Part shown: one piece after another, positions 20,832 through 30,897 of the stretch
How the letters are laid out: every line of letters starts with the position of its first letter
Position numbering within the stretch: position 1 is the first letter of the stretch
Source of the DNA: Schaalia sp. HMT-172
GTDB taxonomy: Bacteria; Actinomycetota; Actinomycetes; Actinomycetales; Actinomycetaceae
Direction: 5' to 3'
DNA: 64,000 bases
Assembly (NCBI RefSeq): GCF_030644365.1
Contig: NZ_CP130058.1
Location: 1,984,001-2,048,000 of the forward strand
Made by a program: the position numbers and the translations under genes
The notes under the pieces: model-generated
Database searches by the model: none
Seen by the model: only the letters and a program-made list of their open reading frames with translations
Told to the model about the DNA's origin: nothing

Positions 20832-22397
20832 ATGTCCTTCCTTGCTTCCATTTCTCTGATCTCCGGGCGCACCCTCGCGGCCGTCGCCGTCCTCGCCGTC
20901 CTCTCCCTCGTCGCGGGGGCCGCCCTGCTTCCCCGCTACGCGCCCTCGCGCTTCCCCCGCCCCAAGCGGCATTGGTTCGCACGCGCGGTCCTTATCCTCG
21001 TGCCGACCCTCCTCGTCGCCTCCGTGGGCGGACTCATCGCGAACCGTTCCCTCGGCATCGTTAAAACCAGCGGTGACCTCGGAAAACTTATCCAGTCCTC
21101 GGTCGTGGGCTCCGAGGCCCAGTCAGGCGGCGAAGTCACGATCGGCAATCAGAGCATTGATCCCTCCGCCCTCGGCGCGTCCTTCACGCGCACCGACGAC
21201 GGCATGCTCGTCGCCACGTGGACCGGACCCATCAGCGGGATCACCCTACCCGTTTACGTGATCGCACCGCGCGACTACTCCCCCACGGACGGCAAGACCT
21301 ACGCCGTCATCGAGCTCCTCCACGGGTACCCCGGCGAGGCCGACGGAACCACGCAGGGCGCGCAGGTCCAGCAAGCCCTCGACGACGCCGTTGACGCCGG
21401 CATCATCCCGCCCACCATCGTCGTCGCCCCCTCCCTGAGCGTCGACGAGGAGGCCCACGATTGCGCGGATATCGAAGGACGCCCGCCCGTGTACACGTGG
21501 GCGGCCCGCGAAGTCCCCGCGATGATCCGCCACAACTTCCCCAACACGAGCGGTAACCGCGACGCCTGGATGATCGGCGGATTCTCCGCGGGCGCCTACT
21601 GCGCGGTCTGGACGGCGCTGCGCACGCCCGAGACCTACGGCGCTGCCGCCTCCCTGTCCGGCTACGACACCCAAATCGAAGGCCAGATGACGAACCAGGG
21701 TGACCAGTACCTGGCCGACAACACTCTGTCCACCATGCTCGCCAACCGCACGCCCGACGGGATGCGCATCTACGCGATGGCCGCCGGTGATGACGTCGTC
21801 GGCGGGGCCTACACTGCGCTCAAGATGGCGGCGGCGGTGCGTCCGCCCGACACGGTCACGACGGACGTCCCGCCCACCGGCGGACACGCGGGCCCCCTGT
21901 GGCGCGAACACATCCCGACGATGCTCGCGTGGTGGGGATCCTCCGACCGCGTCGCGAACGCGGTGGGCGCCGCCCCGACCGCTCAGAAGGCCCAGGCCTC
22001 CGAGGCATACGCGTCCATCGTTCCCGTGACAACCGTGACCCACACGGAATCGTCCACGGGTCCCAACGGCCGCGTCACCCTCGCGCTCCTCGCGCTCCTG
22101 TCTGTCATCCTCGTGCTGATCGCTTGGCGCTACGCAGCCACCTGGCGGGTGGTTGCGGACGCCCGCGACGAGGCCACCGACAGCACATCCCGGTTCTGCC
22201 GCCCCGCTTCGGAGCGGGTCTTTGCCGCGATCCCGCGTCCCTGGGGTGCCCTGGCTGCCTACGGCGCCCGACTGGTCGCACTCACGCTGGCCGCCTTCGC
22301 CTGCGCCTCACTCATCGGGGTGTGCGGCAACATGGCCGGCGGTTTCTACACGACGTGGTCCTCGGTGGGCCAGACAATCGTGGACAGCCTGCACTGA
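20832..22397 (+). CDS. Membrane-anchored esterase-fold protein
   Basis: 521 residues. Two N-terminal helices, an extracellular alpha/beta-hydrolase domain of the esterase D/mycolyltransferase type (VIELLHGYPGEADGTTQ, nucleophile motif GGFSAGAY, late His in GGHAGPLWREH), then two C-terminal helices. AGGAG precedes the ATG, and a GTG six bases earlier overlaps the previous stop, so translation is coupled to the LPG-synthase-like gene. Such pairs suggest a hydrolase acting on aminoacyl lipids or envelope esters (inference). The substrate is unknown. Confidence 0.8.
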   Translation: MSFLASISLISGRTLAAVAVLAVLSLVAGAALLPRYAPSRFPRPKRHWFARAVLILVPTLLVASVGGLIANRSLGIVKTSGDLGKLIQSSVVGSEAQSGGEVTIGNQSIDPSALGASFTRTDDGMLVATWTGPISGITLPVYVIAPRDYSPTDGKTYAVIELLHGYPGEADGTTQGAQVQQALDDAVDAGIIPPTIVVAPSLSVDEEAHDCADIEGRPPVYTWAAREVPAMIRHNFPNTSGNRDAWMIGGFSAGAYCAVWTALRTPETYGAAASLSGYDTQIEGQMTNQGDQYLADNTLSTMLANRTPDGMRIYAMAAGDDVVGGAYTALKMAAAVRPPDTVTTDVPPTGGHAGPLWREHIPTMLAWWGSSDRVANAVGAAPTAQKAQASEAYASIVPVTTVTHTESSTGPNGRVTLALLALLSVILVLIAWRYAATWRVVADARDEATDSTSRFCRPASERVFAAIPRPWGALAAYGARLVALTLAAFACASLIGVCGNMAGGFYTTWSSVGQTIVDSLH

Positions 22398-22422
22398 GCG
22401 CTGCGCCGAGCGGGCGCGCCCC

Positions 22423-23478
22423 TCAGGAGCGAGGCGCCACGTAGGTGGTCGTCAGCTCCATGCCCGAATCCGGCGAGAAATCCCAGCCCGATGGGGGCAG
22501 CCCCGCCGCCACCAGCTCCGAGCCGATCGCCGCGATCTGGGCGCCGTTATCGGTGCAAAAGCGCAGCGGAGGCATGCGCACCTGGACGCCGGCGGCCTCG
22601 GCCCGCTCGGTCAGCAGAGCGCGCAGGCGCGAGTTCGCAGAGAAACCGCCTCCCACAACGATGGTGTCGCAGCCCGTGTCCAGCGCCGCTCGCACCGCCT
22701 TGGCGGTCAGGGAATCGTTGACGGCCTCGGAGAAGGCCGCGCACACGTTTTCCTTGCTGACGGTCTCGCCTCGGCTGGTCGCGCCCTCGATGTAGCGGGC
22801 GACGGCGGTCTTGAGGCCCGAGAACGAGAAATCGTACTTGTGGCGTTCCTTGTCCTTGCCGGCGGCCAGGCCGCGCGGGAAACGAATAGCGTCACGATCT
22901 CCCTGCTGGGAGAGGCGATCCACGTGCGGGCCGCCCGGGTAGGGCAGGCCGAGGAGGCGCCCCACCTTATCGAAAGCCTCGCCGGCCGCGTCGTCCAGGG
23001 TGCCGCCCAGCTCGACGACGTCCGTCGCGATGCTACGAATCTCAAGGATGTTGGAGTGGCCGCCCGAGACCACCAGGCCAATAAAGTGCGGCGGGAGCGG
23101 GCCCTCCGCAAGCTTATCGACAGCCAGGTGCCCGATGACGTGGTTGACGCCGTAGAGCGGCTTACCCAGCGACGAGGCCAGGGCCTTGGCCGCGCAGATA
23201 CCCACCGTCAACGAGCCCACGAGACCCGGTCCAGCCGCGACCGCGATCGCGTCAACGTCCGAGAGGGCCACCCCCGCCTCGTCGAGGGCCGCGTCGAGCG
23301 TGGGCAGGAAAGACTCCAGGTGCGCGCGCGACGCGATCTCCGGGATGATGCCGCCGTAGCGGGCGTACTCGTCCATCGACGTGGCCGTACGGTCGACCAG
23401 CAGCTGCGTGCCGCGCACCAGGCCGACGCCCGTCTCGTCGCACGTGGATTCAATACCAAGGACCAGGGGTTCATTCAC
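22423..23478 (-). CDS. tsaD: tRNA N6-threonylcarbamoyladenosine transferase subunit TsaD
   Basis: 351 residues. LGIESTCDETGVG at the start, metal-binding NHVIGH, VVSGGHSN, FSFSGLKTA, and VVGGGFSANSRLR are all family motifs. TsaD with TsaB and TsaE places threonylcarbamoyl on A37 of ANN-reading tRNAs. The start is GTG at 23478 (VNEPLVLGIES). It is separated from tsaB/tsaE (28-29.6 kb) by the sdh operon and a small gene, all on the same strand. Confidence 0.96.
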   Translation of the reverse strand: MNEPLVLGIESTCDETGVGLVRGTQLLVDRTATSMDEYARYGGIIPEIASRAHLESFLPTLDAALDEAGVALSDVDAIAVAAGPGLVGSLTVGICAAKALASSLGKPLYGVNHVIGHLAVDKLAEGPLPPHFIGLVVSGGHSNILEIRSIATDVVELGGTLDDAAGEAFDKVGRLLGLPYPGGPHVDRLSQQGDRDAIRFPRGLAAGKDKERHKYDFSFSGLKTAVARYIEGATSRGETVSKENVCAAFSEAVNDSLTAKAVRAALDTGCDTIVVGGGFSANSRLRALLTERAEAAGVQVRMPPLRFCTDNGAQIAAIGSELVAAGLPPSGWDFSPDSGMELTTTYVAPRS

Positions 23479-23578
23479 GCCCTCTAGTCTAGGTCCCGGC
23501 GCGCGCCAACGCCGTGCACGCACCGGCGGCGCGGCGCTGGCACGACGCACCTGGTGCCGCGATGAGCGAGGTGGCGCC

Positions 23579-23818
23579 TCACTCCTGGCGGGGTCGCGCG
23601 TTCGCCACGAACATCGCAACGCACGCGACGGCGAACACGAGGAGCGACCACGGGAACAGAGAATCTGCGACGGGTTTCACCTGCGGGGAGCCGAAGACGA
23701 CTCCCAGGAGGAGAACGACCGACAGGAGCGCGAAGACGACCATCGCTGCGATCCCAATCGTTGCGCTGACCCAGTAGCGGCGCGTGTGCGTGTTCGGGCC
23801 GGTCTCGTCAAAATGCAT
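23579..23818 (-). CDS. Small two-helix membrane protein, unknown
   Basis: 79 residues. Two predicted transmembrane helices (about 18-42 and 55-72) with a short soluble start HFDETGPNTHTRRYW. GAGGAG lies six bases before the ATG, which supports translation. I do not recognise a family. It sits between tsaD and the sdhCAB operon on the same strand. Confidence 0.7.
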   Translation of the reverse strand: MHFDETGPNTHTRRYWVSATIGIAAMVVFALLSVVLLLGVVFGSPQVKPVADSLFPWSLLVFAVACVAMFVANARPRQE

Positions 23819-23920
23819 GGCGTAGCTCCTCTCTGAGCCGACGGTGACACCACCATCATACGCCTGAGACCACGGCGGCCGGGGGTACTTGACGCATGAC
23901 TCTCCCCGACTCTGGCTGCG

Positions 23921-24075
23921 GCTCGCCCGCGCTACCCACGCTGCCCACGTAGCCCACGCCGCTCGCCCACGTCGACCGCGCTACCCATGTCGCCCACACT
24001 GCCCACGCTGCTCGCCCACACTGCCCACGCTGCTCACCCACGTAGCCCACGCTGCTCGCCCACGTCGGCCGCGCG
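23921..24075. repeat. Low-complexity tract of CGCCCAC / GCTGCCCAC units
   Basis: Irregular tandem repeats of 9-12 bases (CCCACGCTG, CTCGCCCAC, ACTGCCCAC) between the sdhB terminator and the small membrane protein gene. Short open frames through it give WASSVGYVG-type peptides that look like translation of the repeat rather than a gene. Confidence 0.75.
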
Positions 24076-24090
24076 CTGGGCACGCATACG

Positions 24091-24126
24091 CGAGGGCCCG
24101 GCGCACCGAAGTACGCCGGGCCCTCG
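24091..24126 (-). terminator. Terminator hairpin of sdhCAB
   Basis: Perfect 13-bp stem (24091-24103 with 24114-24126), 10-base loop, directly beyond the sdhB stop. Confidence 0.8.
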
Positions 24127-24141
24127 GGCCACTCATGCCGG

Positions 24142-24885
24142 TCAGACGCCCTTGAAGGCGGCCTTTCCGAGCTGGCGGTTCAGGTTTGCGATCACGTCGA
24201 GCGGGATCTGCTTGGGGCACACCGCCGCACACTCGCCGATGTTCGAGCAGGAGCCGAAGCCCTCCTCGTCCATCTGGTTGAGCATGCCCACGACGCGCTT
24301 GTAGTTCTCGGGCTTGCCCTGCGGGAGCAGGCCGAGGTGCGTGACCTTCGCGGAGGTGAAGAGCATCGCCGAGGCGTTCGGGCAGGCAGCCACGCACGCA
24401 CCGCAGCCGATGCAGGCCGCGGCCTCGAACGCGCGATCCGCATCCTGCTTCGGGACCGGGGTCGCGTGCGCGTCGGGGGCTGCACCCGTGTTGACGGAGA
24501 TGTAGCCGCCGGCCTGGATGATGCGGTCCAGGGCGCTGCGGTTGACCACGAGGTCCTTGATGATCGGGAAGCCCGATGCACGCCACGGCTCGATCGTGAT
24601 GACGTCGCCATCGTGGAAGGAACGCATGTGCAGCTGGCAGGTCGTGGTGACCTCCGGGCCGTGAGCGATGCCGTTGATGACGATGCCACACTGACCGCAG
24701 ATGCCCTCGCGGCAGTCGGAGTCGAAGGCGATGGGTTCCTCGCCGCGTGCGAAGAGCTCTTCGTTCAGGACGTCGAGCATCTCCAGGAACGAGGACTCTT
24801 CCGAGATTCCCTTCACCTGGTATTCATGAATTGCGCCCTTGTCTTCGGGACCGTTTTGGCGCCAGATCCTCAGTGTCAGGTTCAC
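24142..24885 (-). CDS. sdhB: Succinate dehydrogenase/fumarate reductase iron-sulfur subunit
   Basis: 247 residues. Three cluster motifs are visible: CREGICGQC ([2Fe-2S]), [12 protein letters not shown] ([4Fe-4S]) and [12 protein letters not shown] ([3Fe-4S]). It carries electrons between the SdhA flavin and the membrane quinone site. The start is GTG at 24885, overlapping the sdhA stop by four bases, so translation is coupled. Confidence 0.96.
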   Translation of the reverse strand: MNLTLRIWRQNGPEDKGAIHEYQVKGISEESSFLEMLDVLNEELFARGEEPIAFDSDCREGICGQCGIVINGIAHGPEVTTTCQLHMRSFHDGDVITIEPWRASGFPIIKDLVVNRSALDRIIQAGGYISVNTGAAPDAHATPVPKQDADRAFEAAACIGCGACVAACPNASAMLFTSAKVTHLGLLPQGKPENYKRVVGMLNQMDEEGFGSCSNIGECAAVCPKQIPLDVIANLNRQLGKAAFKGV

Positions 24886-26861
24886 TTGTAGCTCCGCTGC
24901 TTCAGCTCGATGTCGTTGTAAATCAGATCTTCCTTGTGGAGGATCGGGGGCTCGCCTTCGCCAGCGAACTCCCAGGCCGCCACGTACAGGAACTTGTCGT
25001 CGTGACGCAGGGCCTCACCCTCGGGAGTCTGGGACTCCGCGCGGAAGTGGCCGCCACACGACTCTTCGCGGTGCAGCGCGTCGATGCACATGAGCTCACC
25101 CAGCTCCATGAAGTCGGCCACGCGGCCGGCCTTCTCGAGGGACTGGTTGAGTTCGCCGATCGACTTGCCGGGAACGCGAACGTTCTTCCAGTAGTCGGCG
25201 CGCAGCTCGCGGATCAGACCGACGGCCTTCTTCAGGCCGGCCTCGGTGCGCTCCATGCCGCAGTACTCCCACATGATCTTGCCCAGCTCCTTGTGGAACG
25301 AGTCCACGGAGCGGGTGCCATTGATCGACATGAGGGTATCGATGCGTCCCTGAGCCGACTCGAGAGCTTCCTTGACGGAAGGCGAGTTTGCGTCCAGCTT
25401 GGGCAGGTGGAAGCAGTGCGCCAGGTAGTCGTTGATCGTGTTGGGCAGGACGAAGTAGCCGTCCGACAGGCCCTGCATGAGCGCCGAGGCACCCAGGCGG
25501 TTCGCGCCGTGGTCGGAGAAGTTTGCCTCGCCGGCCACGTACAGACCGGGCAGGTTCGACTCGAGGTCGTAGTCAACCCACAGGCCACCCATGGTGTAGT
25601 GGACGGCGGGGTAGATGCGCATGGGCACCTCGTAGGGGTTGTCGCCCGTGATGCGCTCGTACATGTCGAAGAGGTTGCCGTACTTAGCGGAGACGGCTGC
25701 CCTGCCCATACGGGAGATGGCCTCGGAGAAGTCGAGGTAGACGCCGCGGGCGACACCGTCGATCTTCGGGCCGACGCCGCGGCCCTCGTCGCACATGTTC
25801 TTGGCCTGACGCGACGCGATATCGCGGGGCACGAGGTTACCGAAGGAGGGGTAGATGCGCTCCAGGTAGTAGTCGCGATCCTCTTCGGGAATATCGCGCG
25901 GATCCTTCTCGCAGTCCTCGGCGCGCTTGGGAACCCAGATGCGACCGTCGTTACGCAGCGACTCCGACATGAGGGTCAGCTTCGACTGCTGGTCGCCGTG
26001 CTGGGGGATACACGTGGGGTGAATCTGCGTGAAGCAGGGGTTGCCGAAGTAGGCGCCCTTGCGGTACGCACGCCAGATGGCGGTCCCGTTGCAGCCCATC
26101 GCGTTGGTGGACAGGAAGAACACGTTGCCGTAGCCGCCGGTGGCCAGCACGACCGCGTCGGCGATGAAGGTCTCGAGCTTGCCGGTGGACATGTCGCGGG
26201 CGATGATGCCGCGCGCCTTGCCCTCATCGACGATGAGCTCGACCATCTCGTGACGCGAGTGCTCGGTGACGGTGCCCGCGGCGACCTGACGCTCAAGCGC
26301 CTGGTAGGCGCCGATCAGCAGCTGCTGGCCGGTCTGGCCACGCGCGTAGAACGTGCGGGACACCTGCACGCCACCGAAGGAGCGGTTGTCGAGGAGGCCG
26401 CCGTACTCGCGGGCGAAGGGAACGCCCTGCGCGACGCACTGGTCGATGATGTTGGCGCTGACCTCGGCGAGGCGGTAGACGTTGTCCTCGCGGGCGCGGT
26501 AGTCGCCGCCCTTGACCGTGTCGTAGAAGAGACGGTAGACGGAGTCGTTGTCGTTGCGGTAGTTCTTCGCGGCGTTGATACCACCCTGCGCGGCGATGGA
26601 GTGCGCGCGGCGGGCGGAGTCCTGGTAGAAGAACACGTCGACGTTGTAGCCCATTTCGCCCAGCGATGCGGCGGCGGCGCCGCCCGCGAGGCCGGAGCCG
26701 ACGATGATGACGCGCAGCTTACGGCGGTTGGCGGGGTTGACGAGCGCGGCGGTGAATTTGCGCTGCTCCCAGCGCTGAGCGATCGGAACGTCGTGGGGGG
26801 CCTTCGTGTCGGCGATCTTCTCGCCTTCACGGTAGAGGCCGTGGATGAGTTTATCGGTCAT
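24882..26861 (-). CDS. sdhA: Succinate dehydrogenase/fumarate reductase flavoprotein subunit
   Basis: 659 residues. FAD-binding [20 protein letters not shown], the covalent-FAD region [16 protein letters not shown], and the active-site segment [16 protein letters not shown] are present. It oxidises succinate or reduces fumarate. The length and the one-piece cytochrome partner match the type B trimeric enzyme. ATG at 26861, with sdhC 16 bp upstream. Confidence 0.97.
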   Translation of the reverse strand: MTDKLIHGLYREGEKIADTKAPHDVPIAQRWEQRKFTAALVNPANRRKLRVIIVGSGLAGGAAAASLGEMGYNVDVFFYQDSARRAHSIAAQGGINAAKNYRNDNDSVYRLFYDTVKGGDYRAREDNVYRLAEVSANIIDQCVAQGVPFAREYGGLLDNRSFGGVQVSRTFYARGQTGQQLLIGAYQALERQVAAGTVTEHSRHEMVELIVDEGKARGIIARDMSTGKLETFIADAVVLATGGYGNVFFLSTNAMGCNGTAIWRAYRKGAYFGNPCFTQIHPTCIPQHGDQQSKLTLMSESLRNDGRIWVPKRAEDCEKDPRDIPEEDRDYYLERIYPSFGNLVPRDIASRQAKNMCDEGRGVGPKIDGVARGVYLDFSEAISRMGRAAVSAKYGNLFDMYERITGDNPYEVPMRIYPAVHYTMGGLWVDYDLESNLPGLYVAGEANFSDHGANRLGASALMQGLSDGYFVLPNTINDYLAHCFHLPKLDANSPSVKEALESAQGRIDTLMSINGTRSVDSFHKELGKIMWEYCGMERTEAGLKKAVGLIRELRADYWKNVRVPGKSIGELNQSLEKAGRVADFMELGELMCIDALHREESCGGHFRAESQTPEGEALRHDDKFLYVAAWEFAGEGEPPILHKEDLIYNDIELKQRSYK

Positions 26862-26877
26862 GATTGCGTGCCCTTCC

Positions 26878-27591
26878 TCAGTGGATCAAGCCGGTGACGA
26901 TGGCGACGGGCGGGGCCATGAACATCACGAAGATGACCAGACCGACCAGGCCCGAGAGGAGAACCAGCGGCTTACGGGTCGCGGAACGCACCCAACCGAG
27001 CGACTGGAACATGGACCAGAAGCCGTGGGAGACGTGGATGCAGGCGCAGCCGACGAACACGGCGTAGAGGATCACCAGGACCGGCGACTGGAAGGAAGCG
27101 ATCATGCGGGCGTAAGGCGTGGTGACGTCAGCGCCGAAGTTCGCGACCTTCGCGGGCAGGCTCACGGTGGTGAAGTGAGCGATGTGGAAGATCAGGATCA
27201 GCAGGATGAGGACACCGCTCATACGCATGGTGCGAGCCGCGTAGGAGTCCGAGACGGACTTCTTGACGACGTAGCGGGTGGAGCGGGCGCGACGCGAACG
27301 CTTCCAGGTGTAGGCGGCGGCCCACAGGTGGATGATGAGCATCAGCACCATGGCGGCGCGGAAGACCCAGATGAATCCGCCGTGCGGGAAGATCGGCACG
27401 AAAGCCTCTTCATGCAGCCAGTGCGCGTAGTCGTTGTAGACCTCCGCGCCCAGGAACATCTTGAGGTTGCCGTAGGAGTGGAACAGCAAGAAGAAAACGA
27501 AAACGAAGCCCGAGACGGCCATCAGCTGCTTAATAAAGACGCTGGTGGTCCACGCGCGGCGCTTCTTCGTTGCGACATTTTGAGTGGCCAT
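26878..27591 (-). CDS. sdhC: Succinate dehydrogenase cytochrome b subunit
   Basis: 237 residues from ATG at 27591 (an ATG at 27603 is also possible; neither has a strong ribosome site). Five transmembrane helices with histidines in [35 protein letters not shown] and HVSHGFWSM, as expected for a diheme type B membrane anchor. First gene of sdhCAB. Confidence 0.93.
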   Translation of the reverse strand: MATQNVATKKRRAWTTSVFIKQLMAVSGFVFVFFLLFHSYGNLKMFLGAEVYNDYAHWLHEEAFVPIFPHGGFIWVFRAAMVLMLIIHLWAAAYTWKRSRRARSTRYVVKKSVSDSYAARTMRMSGVLILLILIFHIAHFTTVSLPAKVANFGADVTTPYARMIASFQSPVLVILYAVFVGCACIHVSHGFWSMFQSLGWVRSATRKPLVLLSGLVGLVIFVMFMAPPVAIVTGLIH

Positions 27592-27795
27592 GTCATGAAG
27601 CATATCGGCGCATTGCCCGGCGGCGGTAGGACGTTGGCACGAGACGGCGCGCGGAGGCTTCTCCCCTGCCCCAGCTTTCCGCTATTTTGCGCCGTTTCTG
27701 GCGCGTGGACAATCGGTGCACGCCGCGACATTTTCGGCCCTGCGCGCGCGCCCGAGCGGGGCTGAAAGAGCCGAATAATGTGACATGGAGCGTTC

Positions 27796-28272
27796 CTATT
27801 TGGTGGTGGTCTTCGCACCCGCGCGGGTCAGGGGCGCGCGCATTTCGACGGCTTCCTCGACCGGGTTGCGGAAATAGCGTGGCCTACGCCCGATTTCGAC
27901 GAACCCACGGGAGTTGTACAGGGCGATGGCCCCCTCGTTGGAGGGCCTCACGTCGAGGAAGATGTCGGCGGCACCGGCCTGGCGTGCCCAGCCGAGGAGC
28001 GCGTCGAGGATCGCTCGCCCGACGCCGCGGCCTCGAGCATGGGGTGCGACCCCGATCGTCATGACGTCGGCCTGGTCTCCCCCGACTTTGACGCCGCCGT
28101 AGCCGACGGGGTCCCCGGCCTCGTTCGTGGCGATCCAGTAGCGCGAGGTCGGCGAGGATAGTTCGTCGGCGAGCATGAAGGGGGTCCACGGGTCCTCGGG
28201 GAAGGTGACGGCCTCGAGGTCGACGAGGATCTGCAGGTCGTCGAGCGTAGCGACGCGCAGCTCGGCGGTCAT
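27796..28272 (-). CDS. rimI: Ribosomal protein S18 alanine N-acetyltransferase-like GNAT
   Basis: 158 residues. GNAT fold with the acetyl-CoA loop VAPHARGRGVGRAILDALL and LDVRPSNEGAIALYNSRGF, both close to RimI. It is the usual partner next to tsaB in Actinobacteria. The ATG overlaps the tsaB stop (ATGA). Confidence 0.9.
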   Translation of the reverse strand: MTAELRVATLDDLQILVDLEAVTFPEDPWTPFMLADELSSPTSRYWIATNEAGDPVGYGGVKVGGDQADVMTIGVAPHARGRGVGRAILDALLGWARQAGAADIFLDVRPSNEGAIALYNSRGFVEIGRRPRYFRNPVEEAVEMRAPLTRAGAKTTTK

Positions 28273-28964
28273 AGGCGCGCGGTTGGCTGGCCCTGGATGT
28301 CAGGTCGGCGCAGGTAGAGGGGGTCGGTGCCCAGGCGGTCGCTCTCGCCGCGGGTGAGGCGCGTGGCGACGATGCGGCTCATGACGGCGGGGTCCAGCTC
28401 GATCTGGGGGCCCAGGTCGGCGCGCGCGAGCGCGGGCGCTGAATGGGCGGGGATGGGGGCTCCGGCGACGACGAGGCCGGGGGCGTGTCGCATGGCGGCG
28501 AGCAGGGAGGCGACGTCCCCCACTTCGAGGCGGCCCTCGAGGGTGACGTCGTCGGGCCCGGCGGCCAGGTAGGAGCCCCAGTAGAGTTCGCGGCGGCGCG
28601 CGTCGGCGATCGCGTAGACGCGCGTGTCGGGGGCGAGCAGGTCGAGGCCTTGGCGGGCGATGACGTCGAGGGCTGACACGCCGTAGGCTGGCACGCCCGC
28701 GACGCGGGCGAGGACGCGGGCGGAGACGAGGCCCGCGCGCAGTCCCGTGAAGGGGGCGGGACCGGTGCCCACGAGGACACGGTCGATCCCGGCGCCGCCC
28801 AGGGTGGCGGGCAGGTCGGCGGCCTGAAGGGCCTCGCGCACGAGGGGCGTGATGGATTCGGCGTGGTGGCGCCCGGAGTCGTTGTGGGCGCGGGCGATCA
28901 CGCGGCCGTCTTCGATGATGGCGACGGCGGTTGCGGCTTGGGTGTCCAGGGCTATCTCTCGCAC
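28269..28964 (-). CDS. tsaB: TsaB, threonylcarbamoyl complex subunit
   Basis: 231 residues. Begins MREIALDTQAATAVAIIEDG and contains RHHAESITPLV, GTGPAPFTGLRAGLVSAR and GVSALDVIARQG, the markers of TsaB (a catalytically dead relative of TsaD). GTG start at 28964. Overlaps rimI by four bases and lies nine bases after tsaE. Confidence 0.94.
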   Translation of the reverse strand: MREIALDTQAATAVAIIEDGRVIARAHNDSGRHHAESITPLVREALQAADLPATLGGAGIDRVLVGTGPAPFTGLRAGLVSARVLARVAGVPAYGVSALDVIARQGLDLLAPDTRVYAIADARRRELYWGSYLAAGPDDVTLEGRLEVGDVASLLAAMRHAPGLVVAGAPIPAHSAPALARADLGPQIELDPAVMSRIVATRLTRGESDRLGTDPLYLRRPDIQGQPTARL

Positions 28965-28973
28965 GATGTGATC

Positions 28974-29570
28974 CTACTCGCCGTCGGTGTGATCGTCGCT
29001 GTCAAGGGCGTCCTGGTCGAGGCGCGTTCCCCCGTGGGCGGCGACGAGCGAGTCGAGGACGCCATCCCAGCGGTGTCCGTGCGCGCGCAGGATGATGCGG
29101 CGCCGTCCGTCGTCCATGTGTTCGAGATCGATGACGTCGCCGTCGCGCTGGGCTTGCCCGCCGCTCGCACGGCGCACCTCGATGGCCAGGCGTTCCTCGC
29201 TCATGGCTTCGGTTTTGCCCTCGCCCCATTCAACGACGGTGACGGCCTCGTCGAGGGAGGAGTCGAGGTCGAGGGTCTCCAGGTCGTTCAGGTCGGTGAT
29301 GCGGTAGGCGTCCGCGTGGATGAGGTCGGGGCCACCACCGAGGGTGGGGTGGACGCGGGCGACGATGAATGTGGGTGAGGCGACACGGCCGCGCACGCCC
29401 ATGCCGACGCCGATGCCCTGCGTGAGGGTAGTCTTGCCGGCGCCGAGCCCGCCCGAGAGCATGACGAGGTCCCCGGCCGCCAGGACGCGTCCGAGGGCTT
29501 CGCCAAGCGCCCGCGTCTGGTCAGCGTCGGAGGTGTCGACGGCGTAGGAGGCGATGGGCTGATCAGTCAT
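28974..29570 (-). CDS. tsaE: TsaE, threonylcarbamoyl complex ATPase
   Basis: 198 residues. Walker A is SGGLGAGKTTLTQGIG (Lys46), followed by SPTFIVARVHP, HADAYRI and EAVTVVEWGEG. It is the P-loop ATPase of the t6A complex. ATG at 29570 lies inside the last codons of alr (8-bp overlap). The C-terminal 45 residues, Arg/Asp-rich, extend beyond the compact core. Confidence 0.94.
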   Translation of the reverse strand: MTDQPIASYAVDTSDADQTRALGEALGRVLAAGDLVMLSGGLGAGKTTLTQGIGVGMGVRGRVASPTFIVARVHPTLGGGPDLIHADAYRITDLNDLETLDLDSSLDEAVTVVEWGEGKTEAMSEERLAIEVRRASGGQAQRDGDVIDLEHMDDGRRRIILRAHGHRWDGVLDSLVAAHGGTRLDQDALDSDDHTDGE

Positions 29571-30837
29571 GAGCGGTGCTCCCCTGAGTCGCGGTGGCCT
29601 CACCGACGTAGGCGCGAGGAATGTGGGCGCCCAGGCGGGTGACGATTTCGTAGTTGATGGTGGTCGCGGCGCGCGCCCAATCGTCGGCCATCGGATCGCC
29701 GTCGTGTCCGGCTCCGAAGAGGACAGCAAGGTCTCCGACGGCCGCGGGCGCGTCCCCGCTGCGCGCGGTCGGGGTGCCTGCGTCGCCGTCTGCGGGCCCG
29801 AGGTCGACGATGAATTGGTCCATGCACACGCGTCCGATGAGGGGCGCCTCGAGGGGGCCGGAGGCGGTGTGGACGGTGACGCGCGCGCGATTGGAGGCGG
29901 AGCGCAGGATGCCGTCGCCGTAGCCGAGGGGAACCAGGCCGACCCAGCGGCGCGTGGGCGCCACCCAGGTCCCGCCGTACGAGGCCGGGGTGCCCTCCTC
30001 GATGACCTTGACGGAGGTGAGGGGCGCGCGCAGGGTGAGGGCGGGGACCAGGTTCAGGTCGGTGGCGGAGGCGACGGCGGGGTCGGGGCTGAGGCCGTAC
30101 AGGCCGATGCCGACGCGCACCATGTCGTAGTGTGTTTCGGGGTGCCACAGGATCCCGGAGGTGGCGGCCAGGTGGCGGATGCGCGGCGTGATGCCCGCGT
30201 CGGCGAGGATCGCCAGGCCTTCTTCGAAGATGCGCACGTGGCTGGCGGTCGAGGCGTTGCCCGCCTCGCTGGGGTCGTCGGCTCGCGACATGTGGCTCCA
30301 CGCGCCGACGACGTCGACGAGGCCTTCGTCGGCCGCCATGCGCAGGGCGGAGGCCAGGGCGGGCAGGTCAGCCAGGGTCGAGCCCGCGCGAGACATGCCG
30401 GTGTCGATCTTGACGTGGACGCGCGCGGGGCGGCCCACCTGCCGGGCGGCGGCGCAGATGTCGGCGAGGACCCACGTCCAGGACACGGACACGTCGATGT
30501 CGGCGTCGATGGCCGCGGCGAAGTCGGAGGAGGAGGTGGAGATCCACGCGAGGAGGGGCGCGTCGGCGCGGGCGACCCCGGCCTCGTCCAGGCCTTCGCG
30601 CAGGGTGAAGGCCTCGGCGAGCTGGGCAACACCCAGCCAGTCGGCACCGCCTTCCAGGGCGGCGAGCGCAACGGGGAGCAGGCCGTGCCCGTAGGCGTTG
30701 GCCTTGACGGTCGCGAGCTGGAGCGCGCCGGGGGCGGCGGCCCGCAGGACGCCCAGGTTGTGCCGGATGGCGGCCAGGTCGACGACCGCTTGTGACGGGT
30801 ATCCCCGTCCTTGACCGTGTTCGTTCGTGGAAGTCAC
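29563..30837 (-). CDS. alr: Alanine racemase
   Basis: 424 residues. The PLP lysine is in ATVKANAYGHG (Lys45). The motifs KIDTGMSRAG, HLAATSGIL, MVRVGIGLYGLSP and GRVCMDQFIVDLG follow in order. It makes D-alanine for peptidoglycan. GTG start at 30837, preceded by GGGGAG. First of the overlapping run alr-tsaE-tsaB-rimI. Confidence 0.96.
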   Translation of the reverse strand: MTSTNEHGQGRGYPSQAVVDLAAIRHNLGVLRAAAPGALQLATVKANAYGHGLLPVALAALEGGADWLGVAQLAEAFTLREGLDEAGVARADAPLLAWISTSSSDFAAAIDADIDVSVSWTWVLADICAAARQVGRPARVHVKIDTGMSRAGSTLADLPALASALRMAADEGLVDVVGAWSHMSRADDPSEAGNASTASHVRIFEEGLAILADAGITPRIRHLAATSGILWHPETHYDMVRVGIGLYGLSPDPAVASATDLNLVPALTLRAPLTSVKVIEEGTPASYGGTWVAPTRRWVGLVPLGYGDGILRSASNRARVTVHTASGPLEAPLIGRVCMDQFIVDLGPADGDAGTPTARSGDAPAAVGDLAVLFGAGHDGDPMADDWARAATTINYEIVTRLGAHIPRAYVGEATATQGSTAHD

Positions 30838-30897
30838 TCCCCTAGTATCTCACGCGGGCCCGAGCGCGCCGCGCGGCTGCGCCTGTGCCCTCCCGCC

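Noticed and set aside
23856-24083. 75-aa repeat protein (WASSVGYVG units)
   Set aside because: Coding of the simple-repeat tract with no ribosome site; more likely non-coding.
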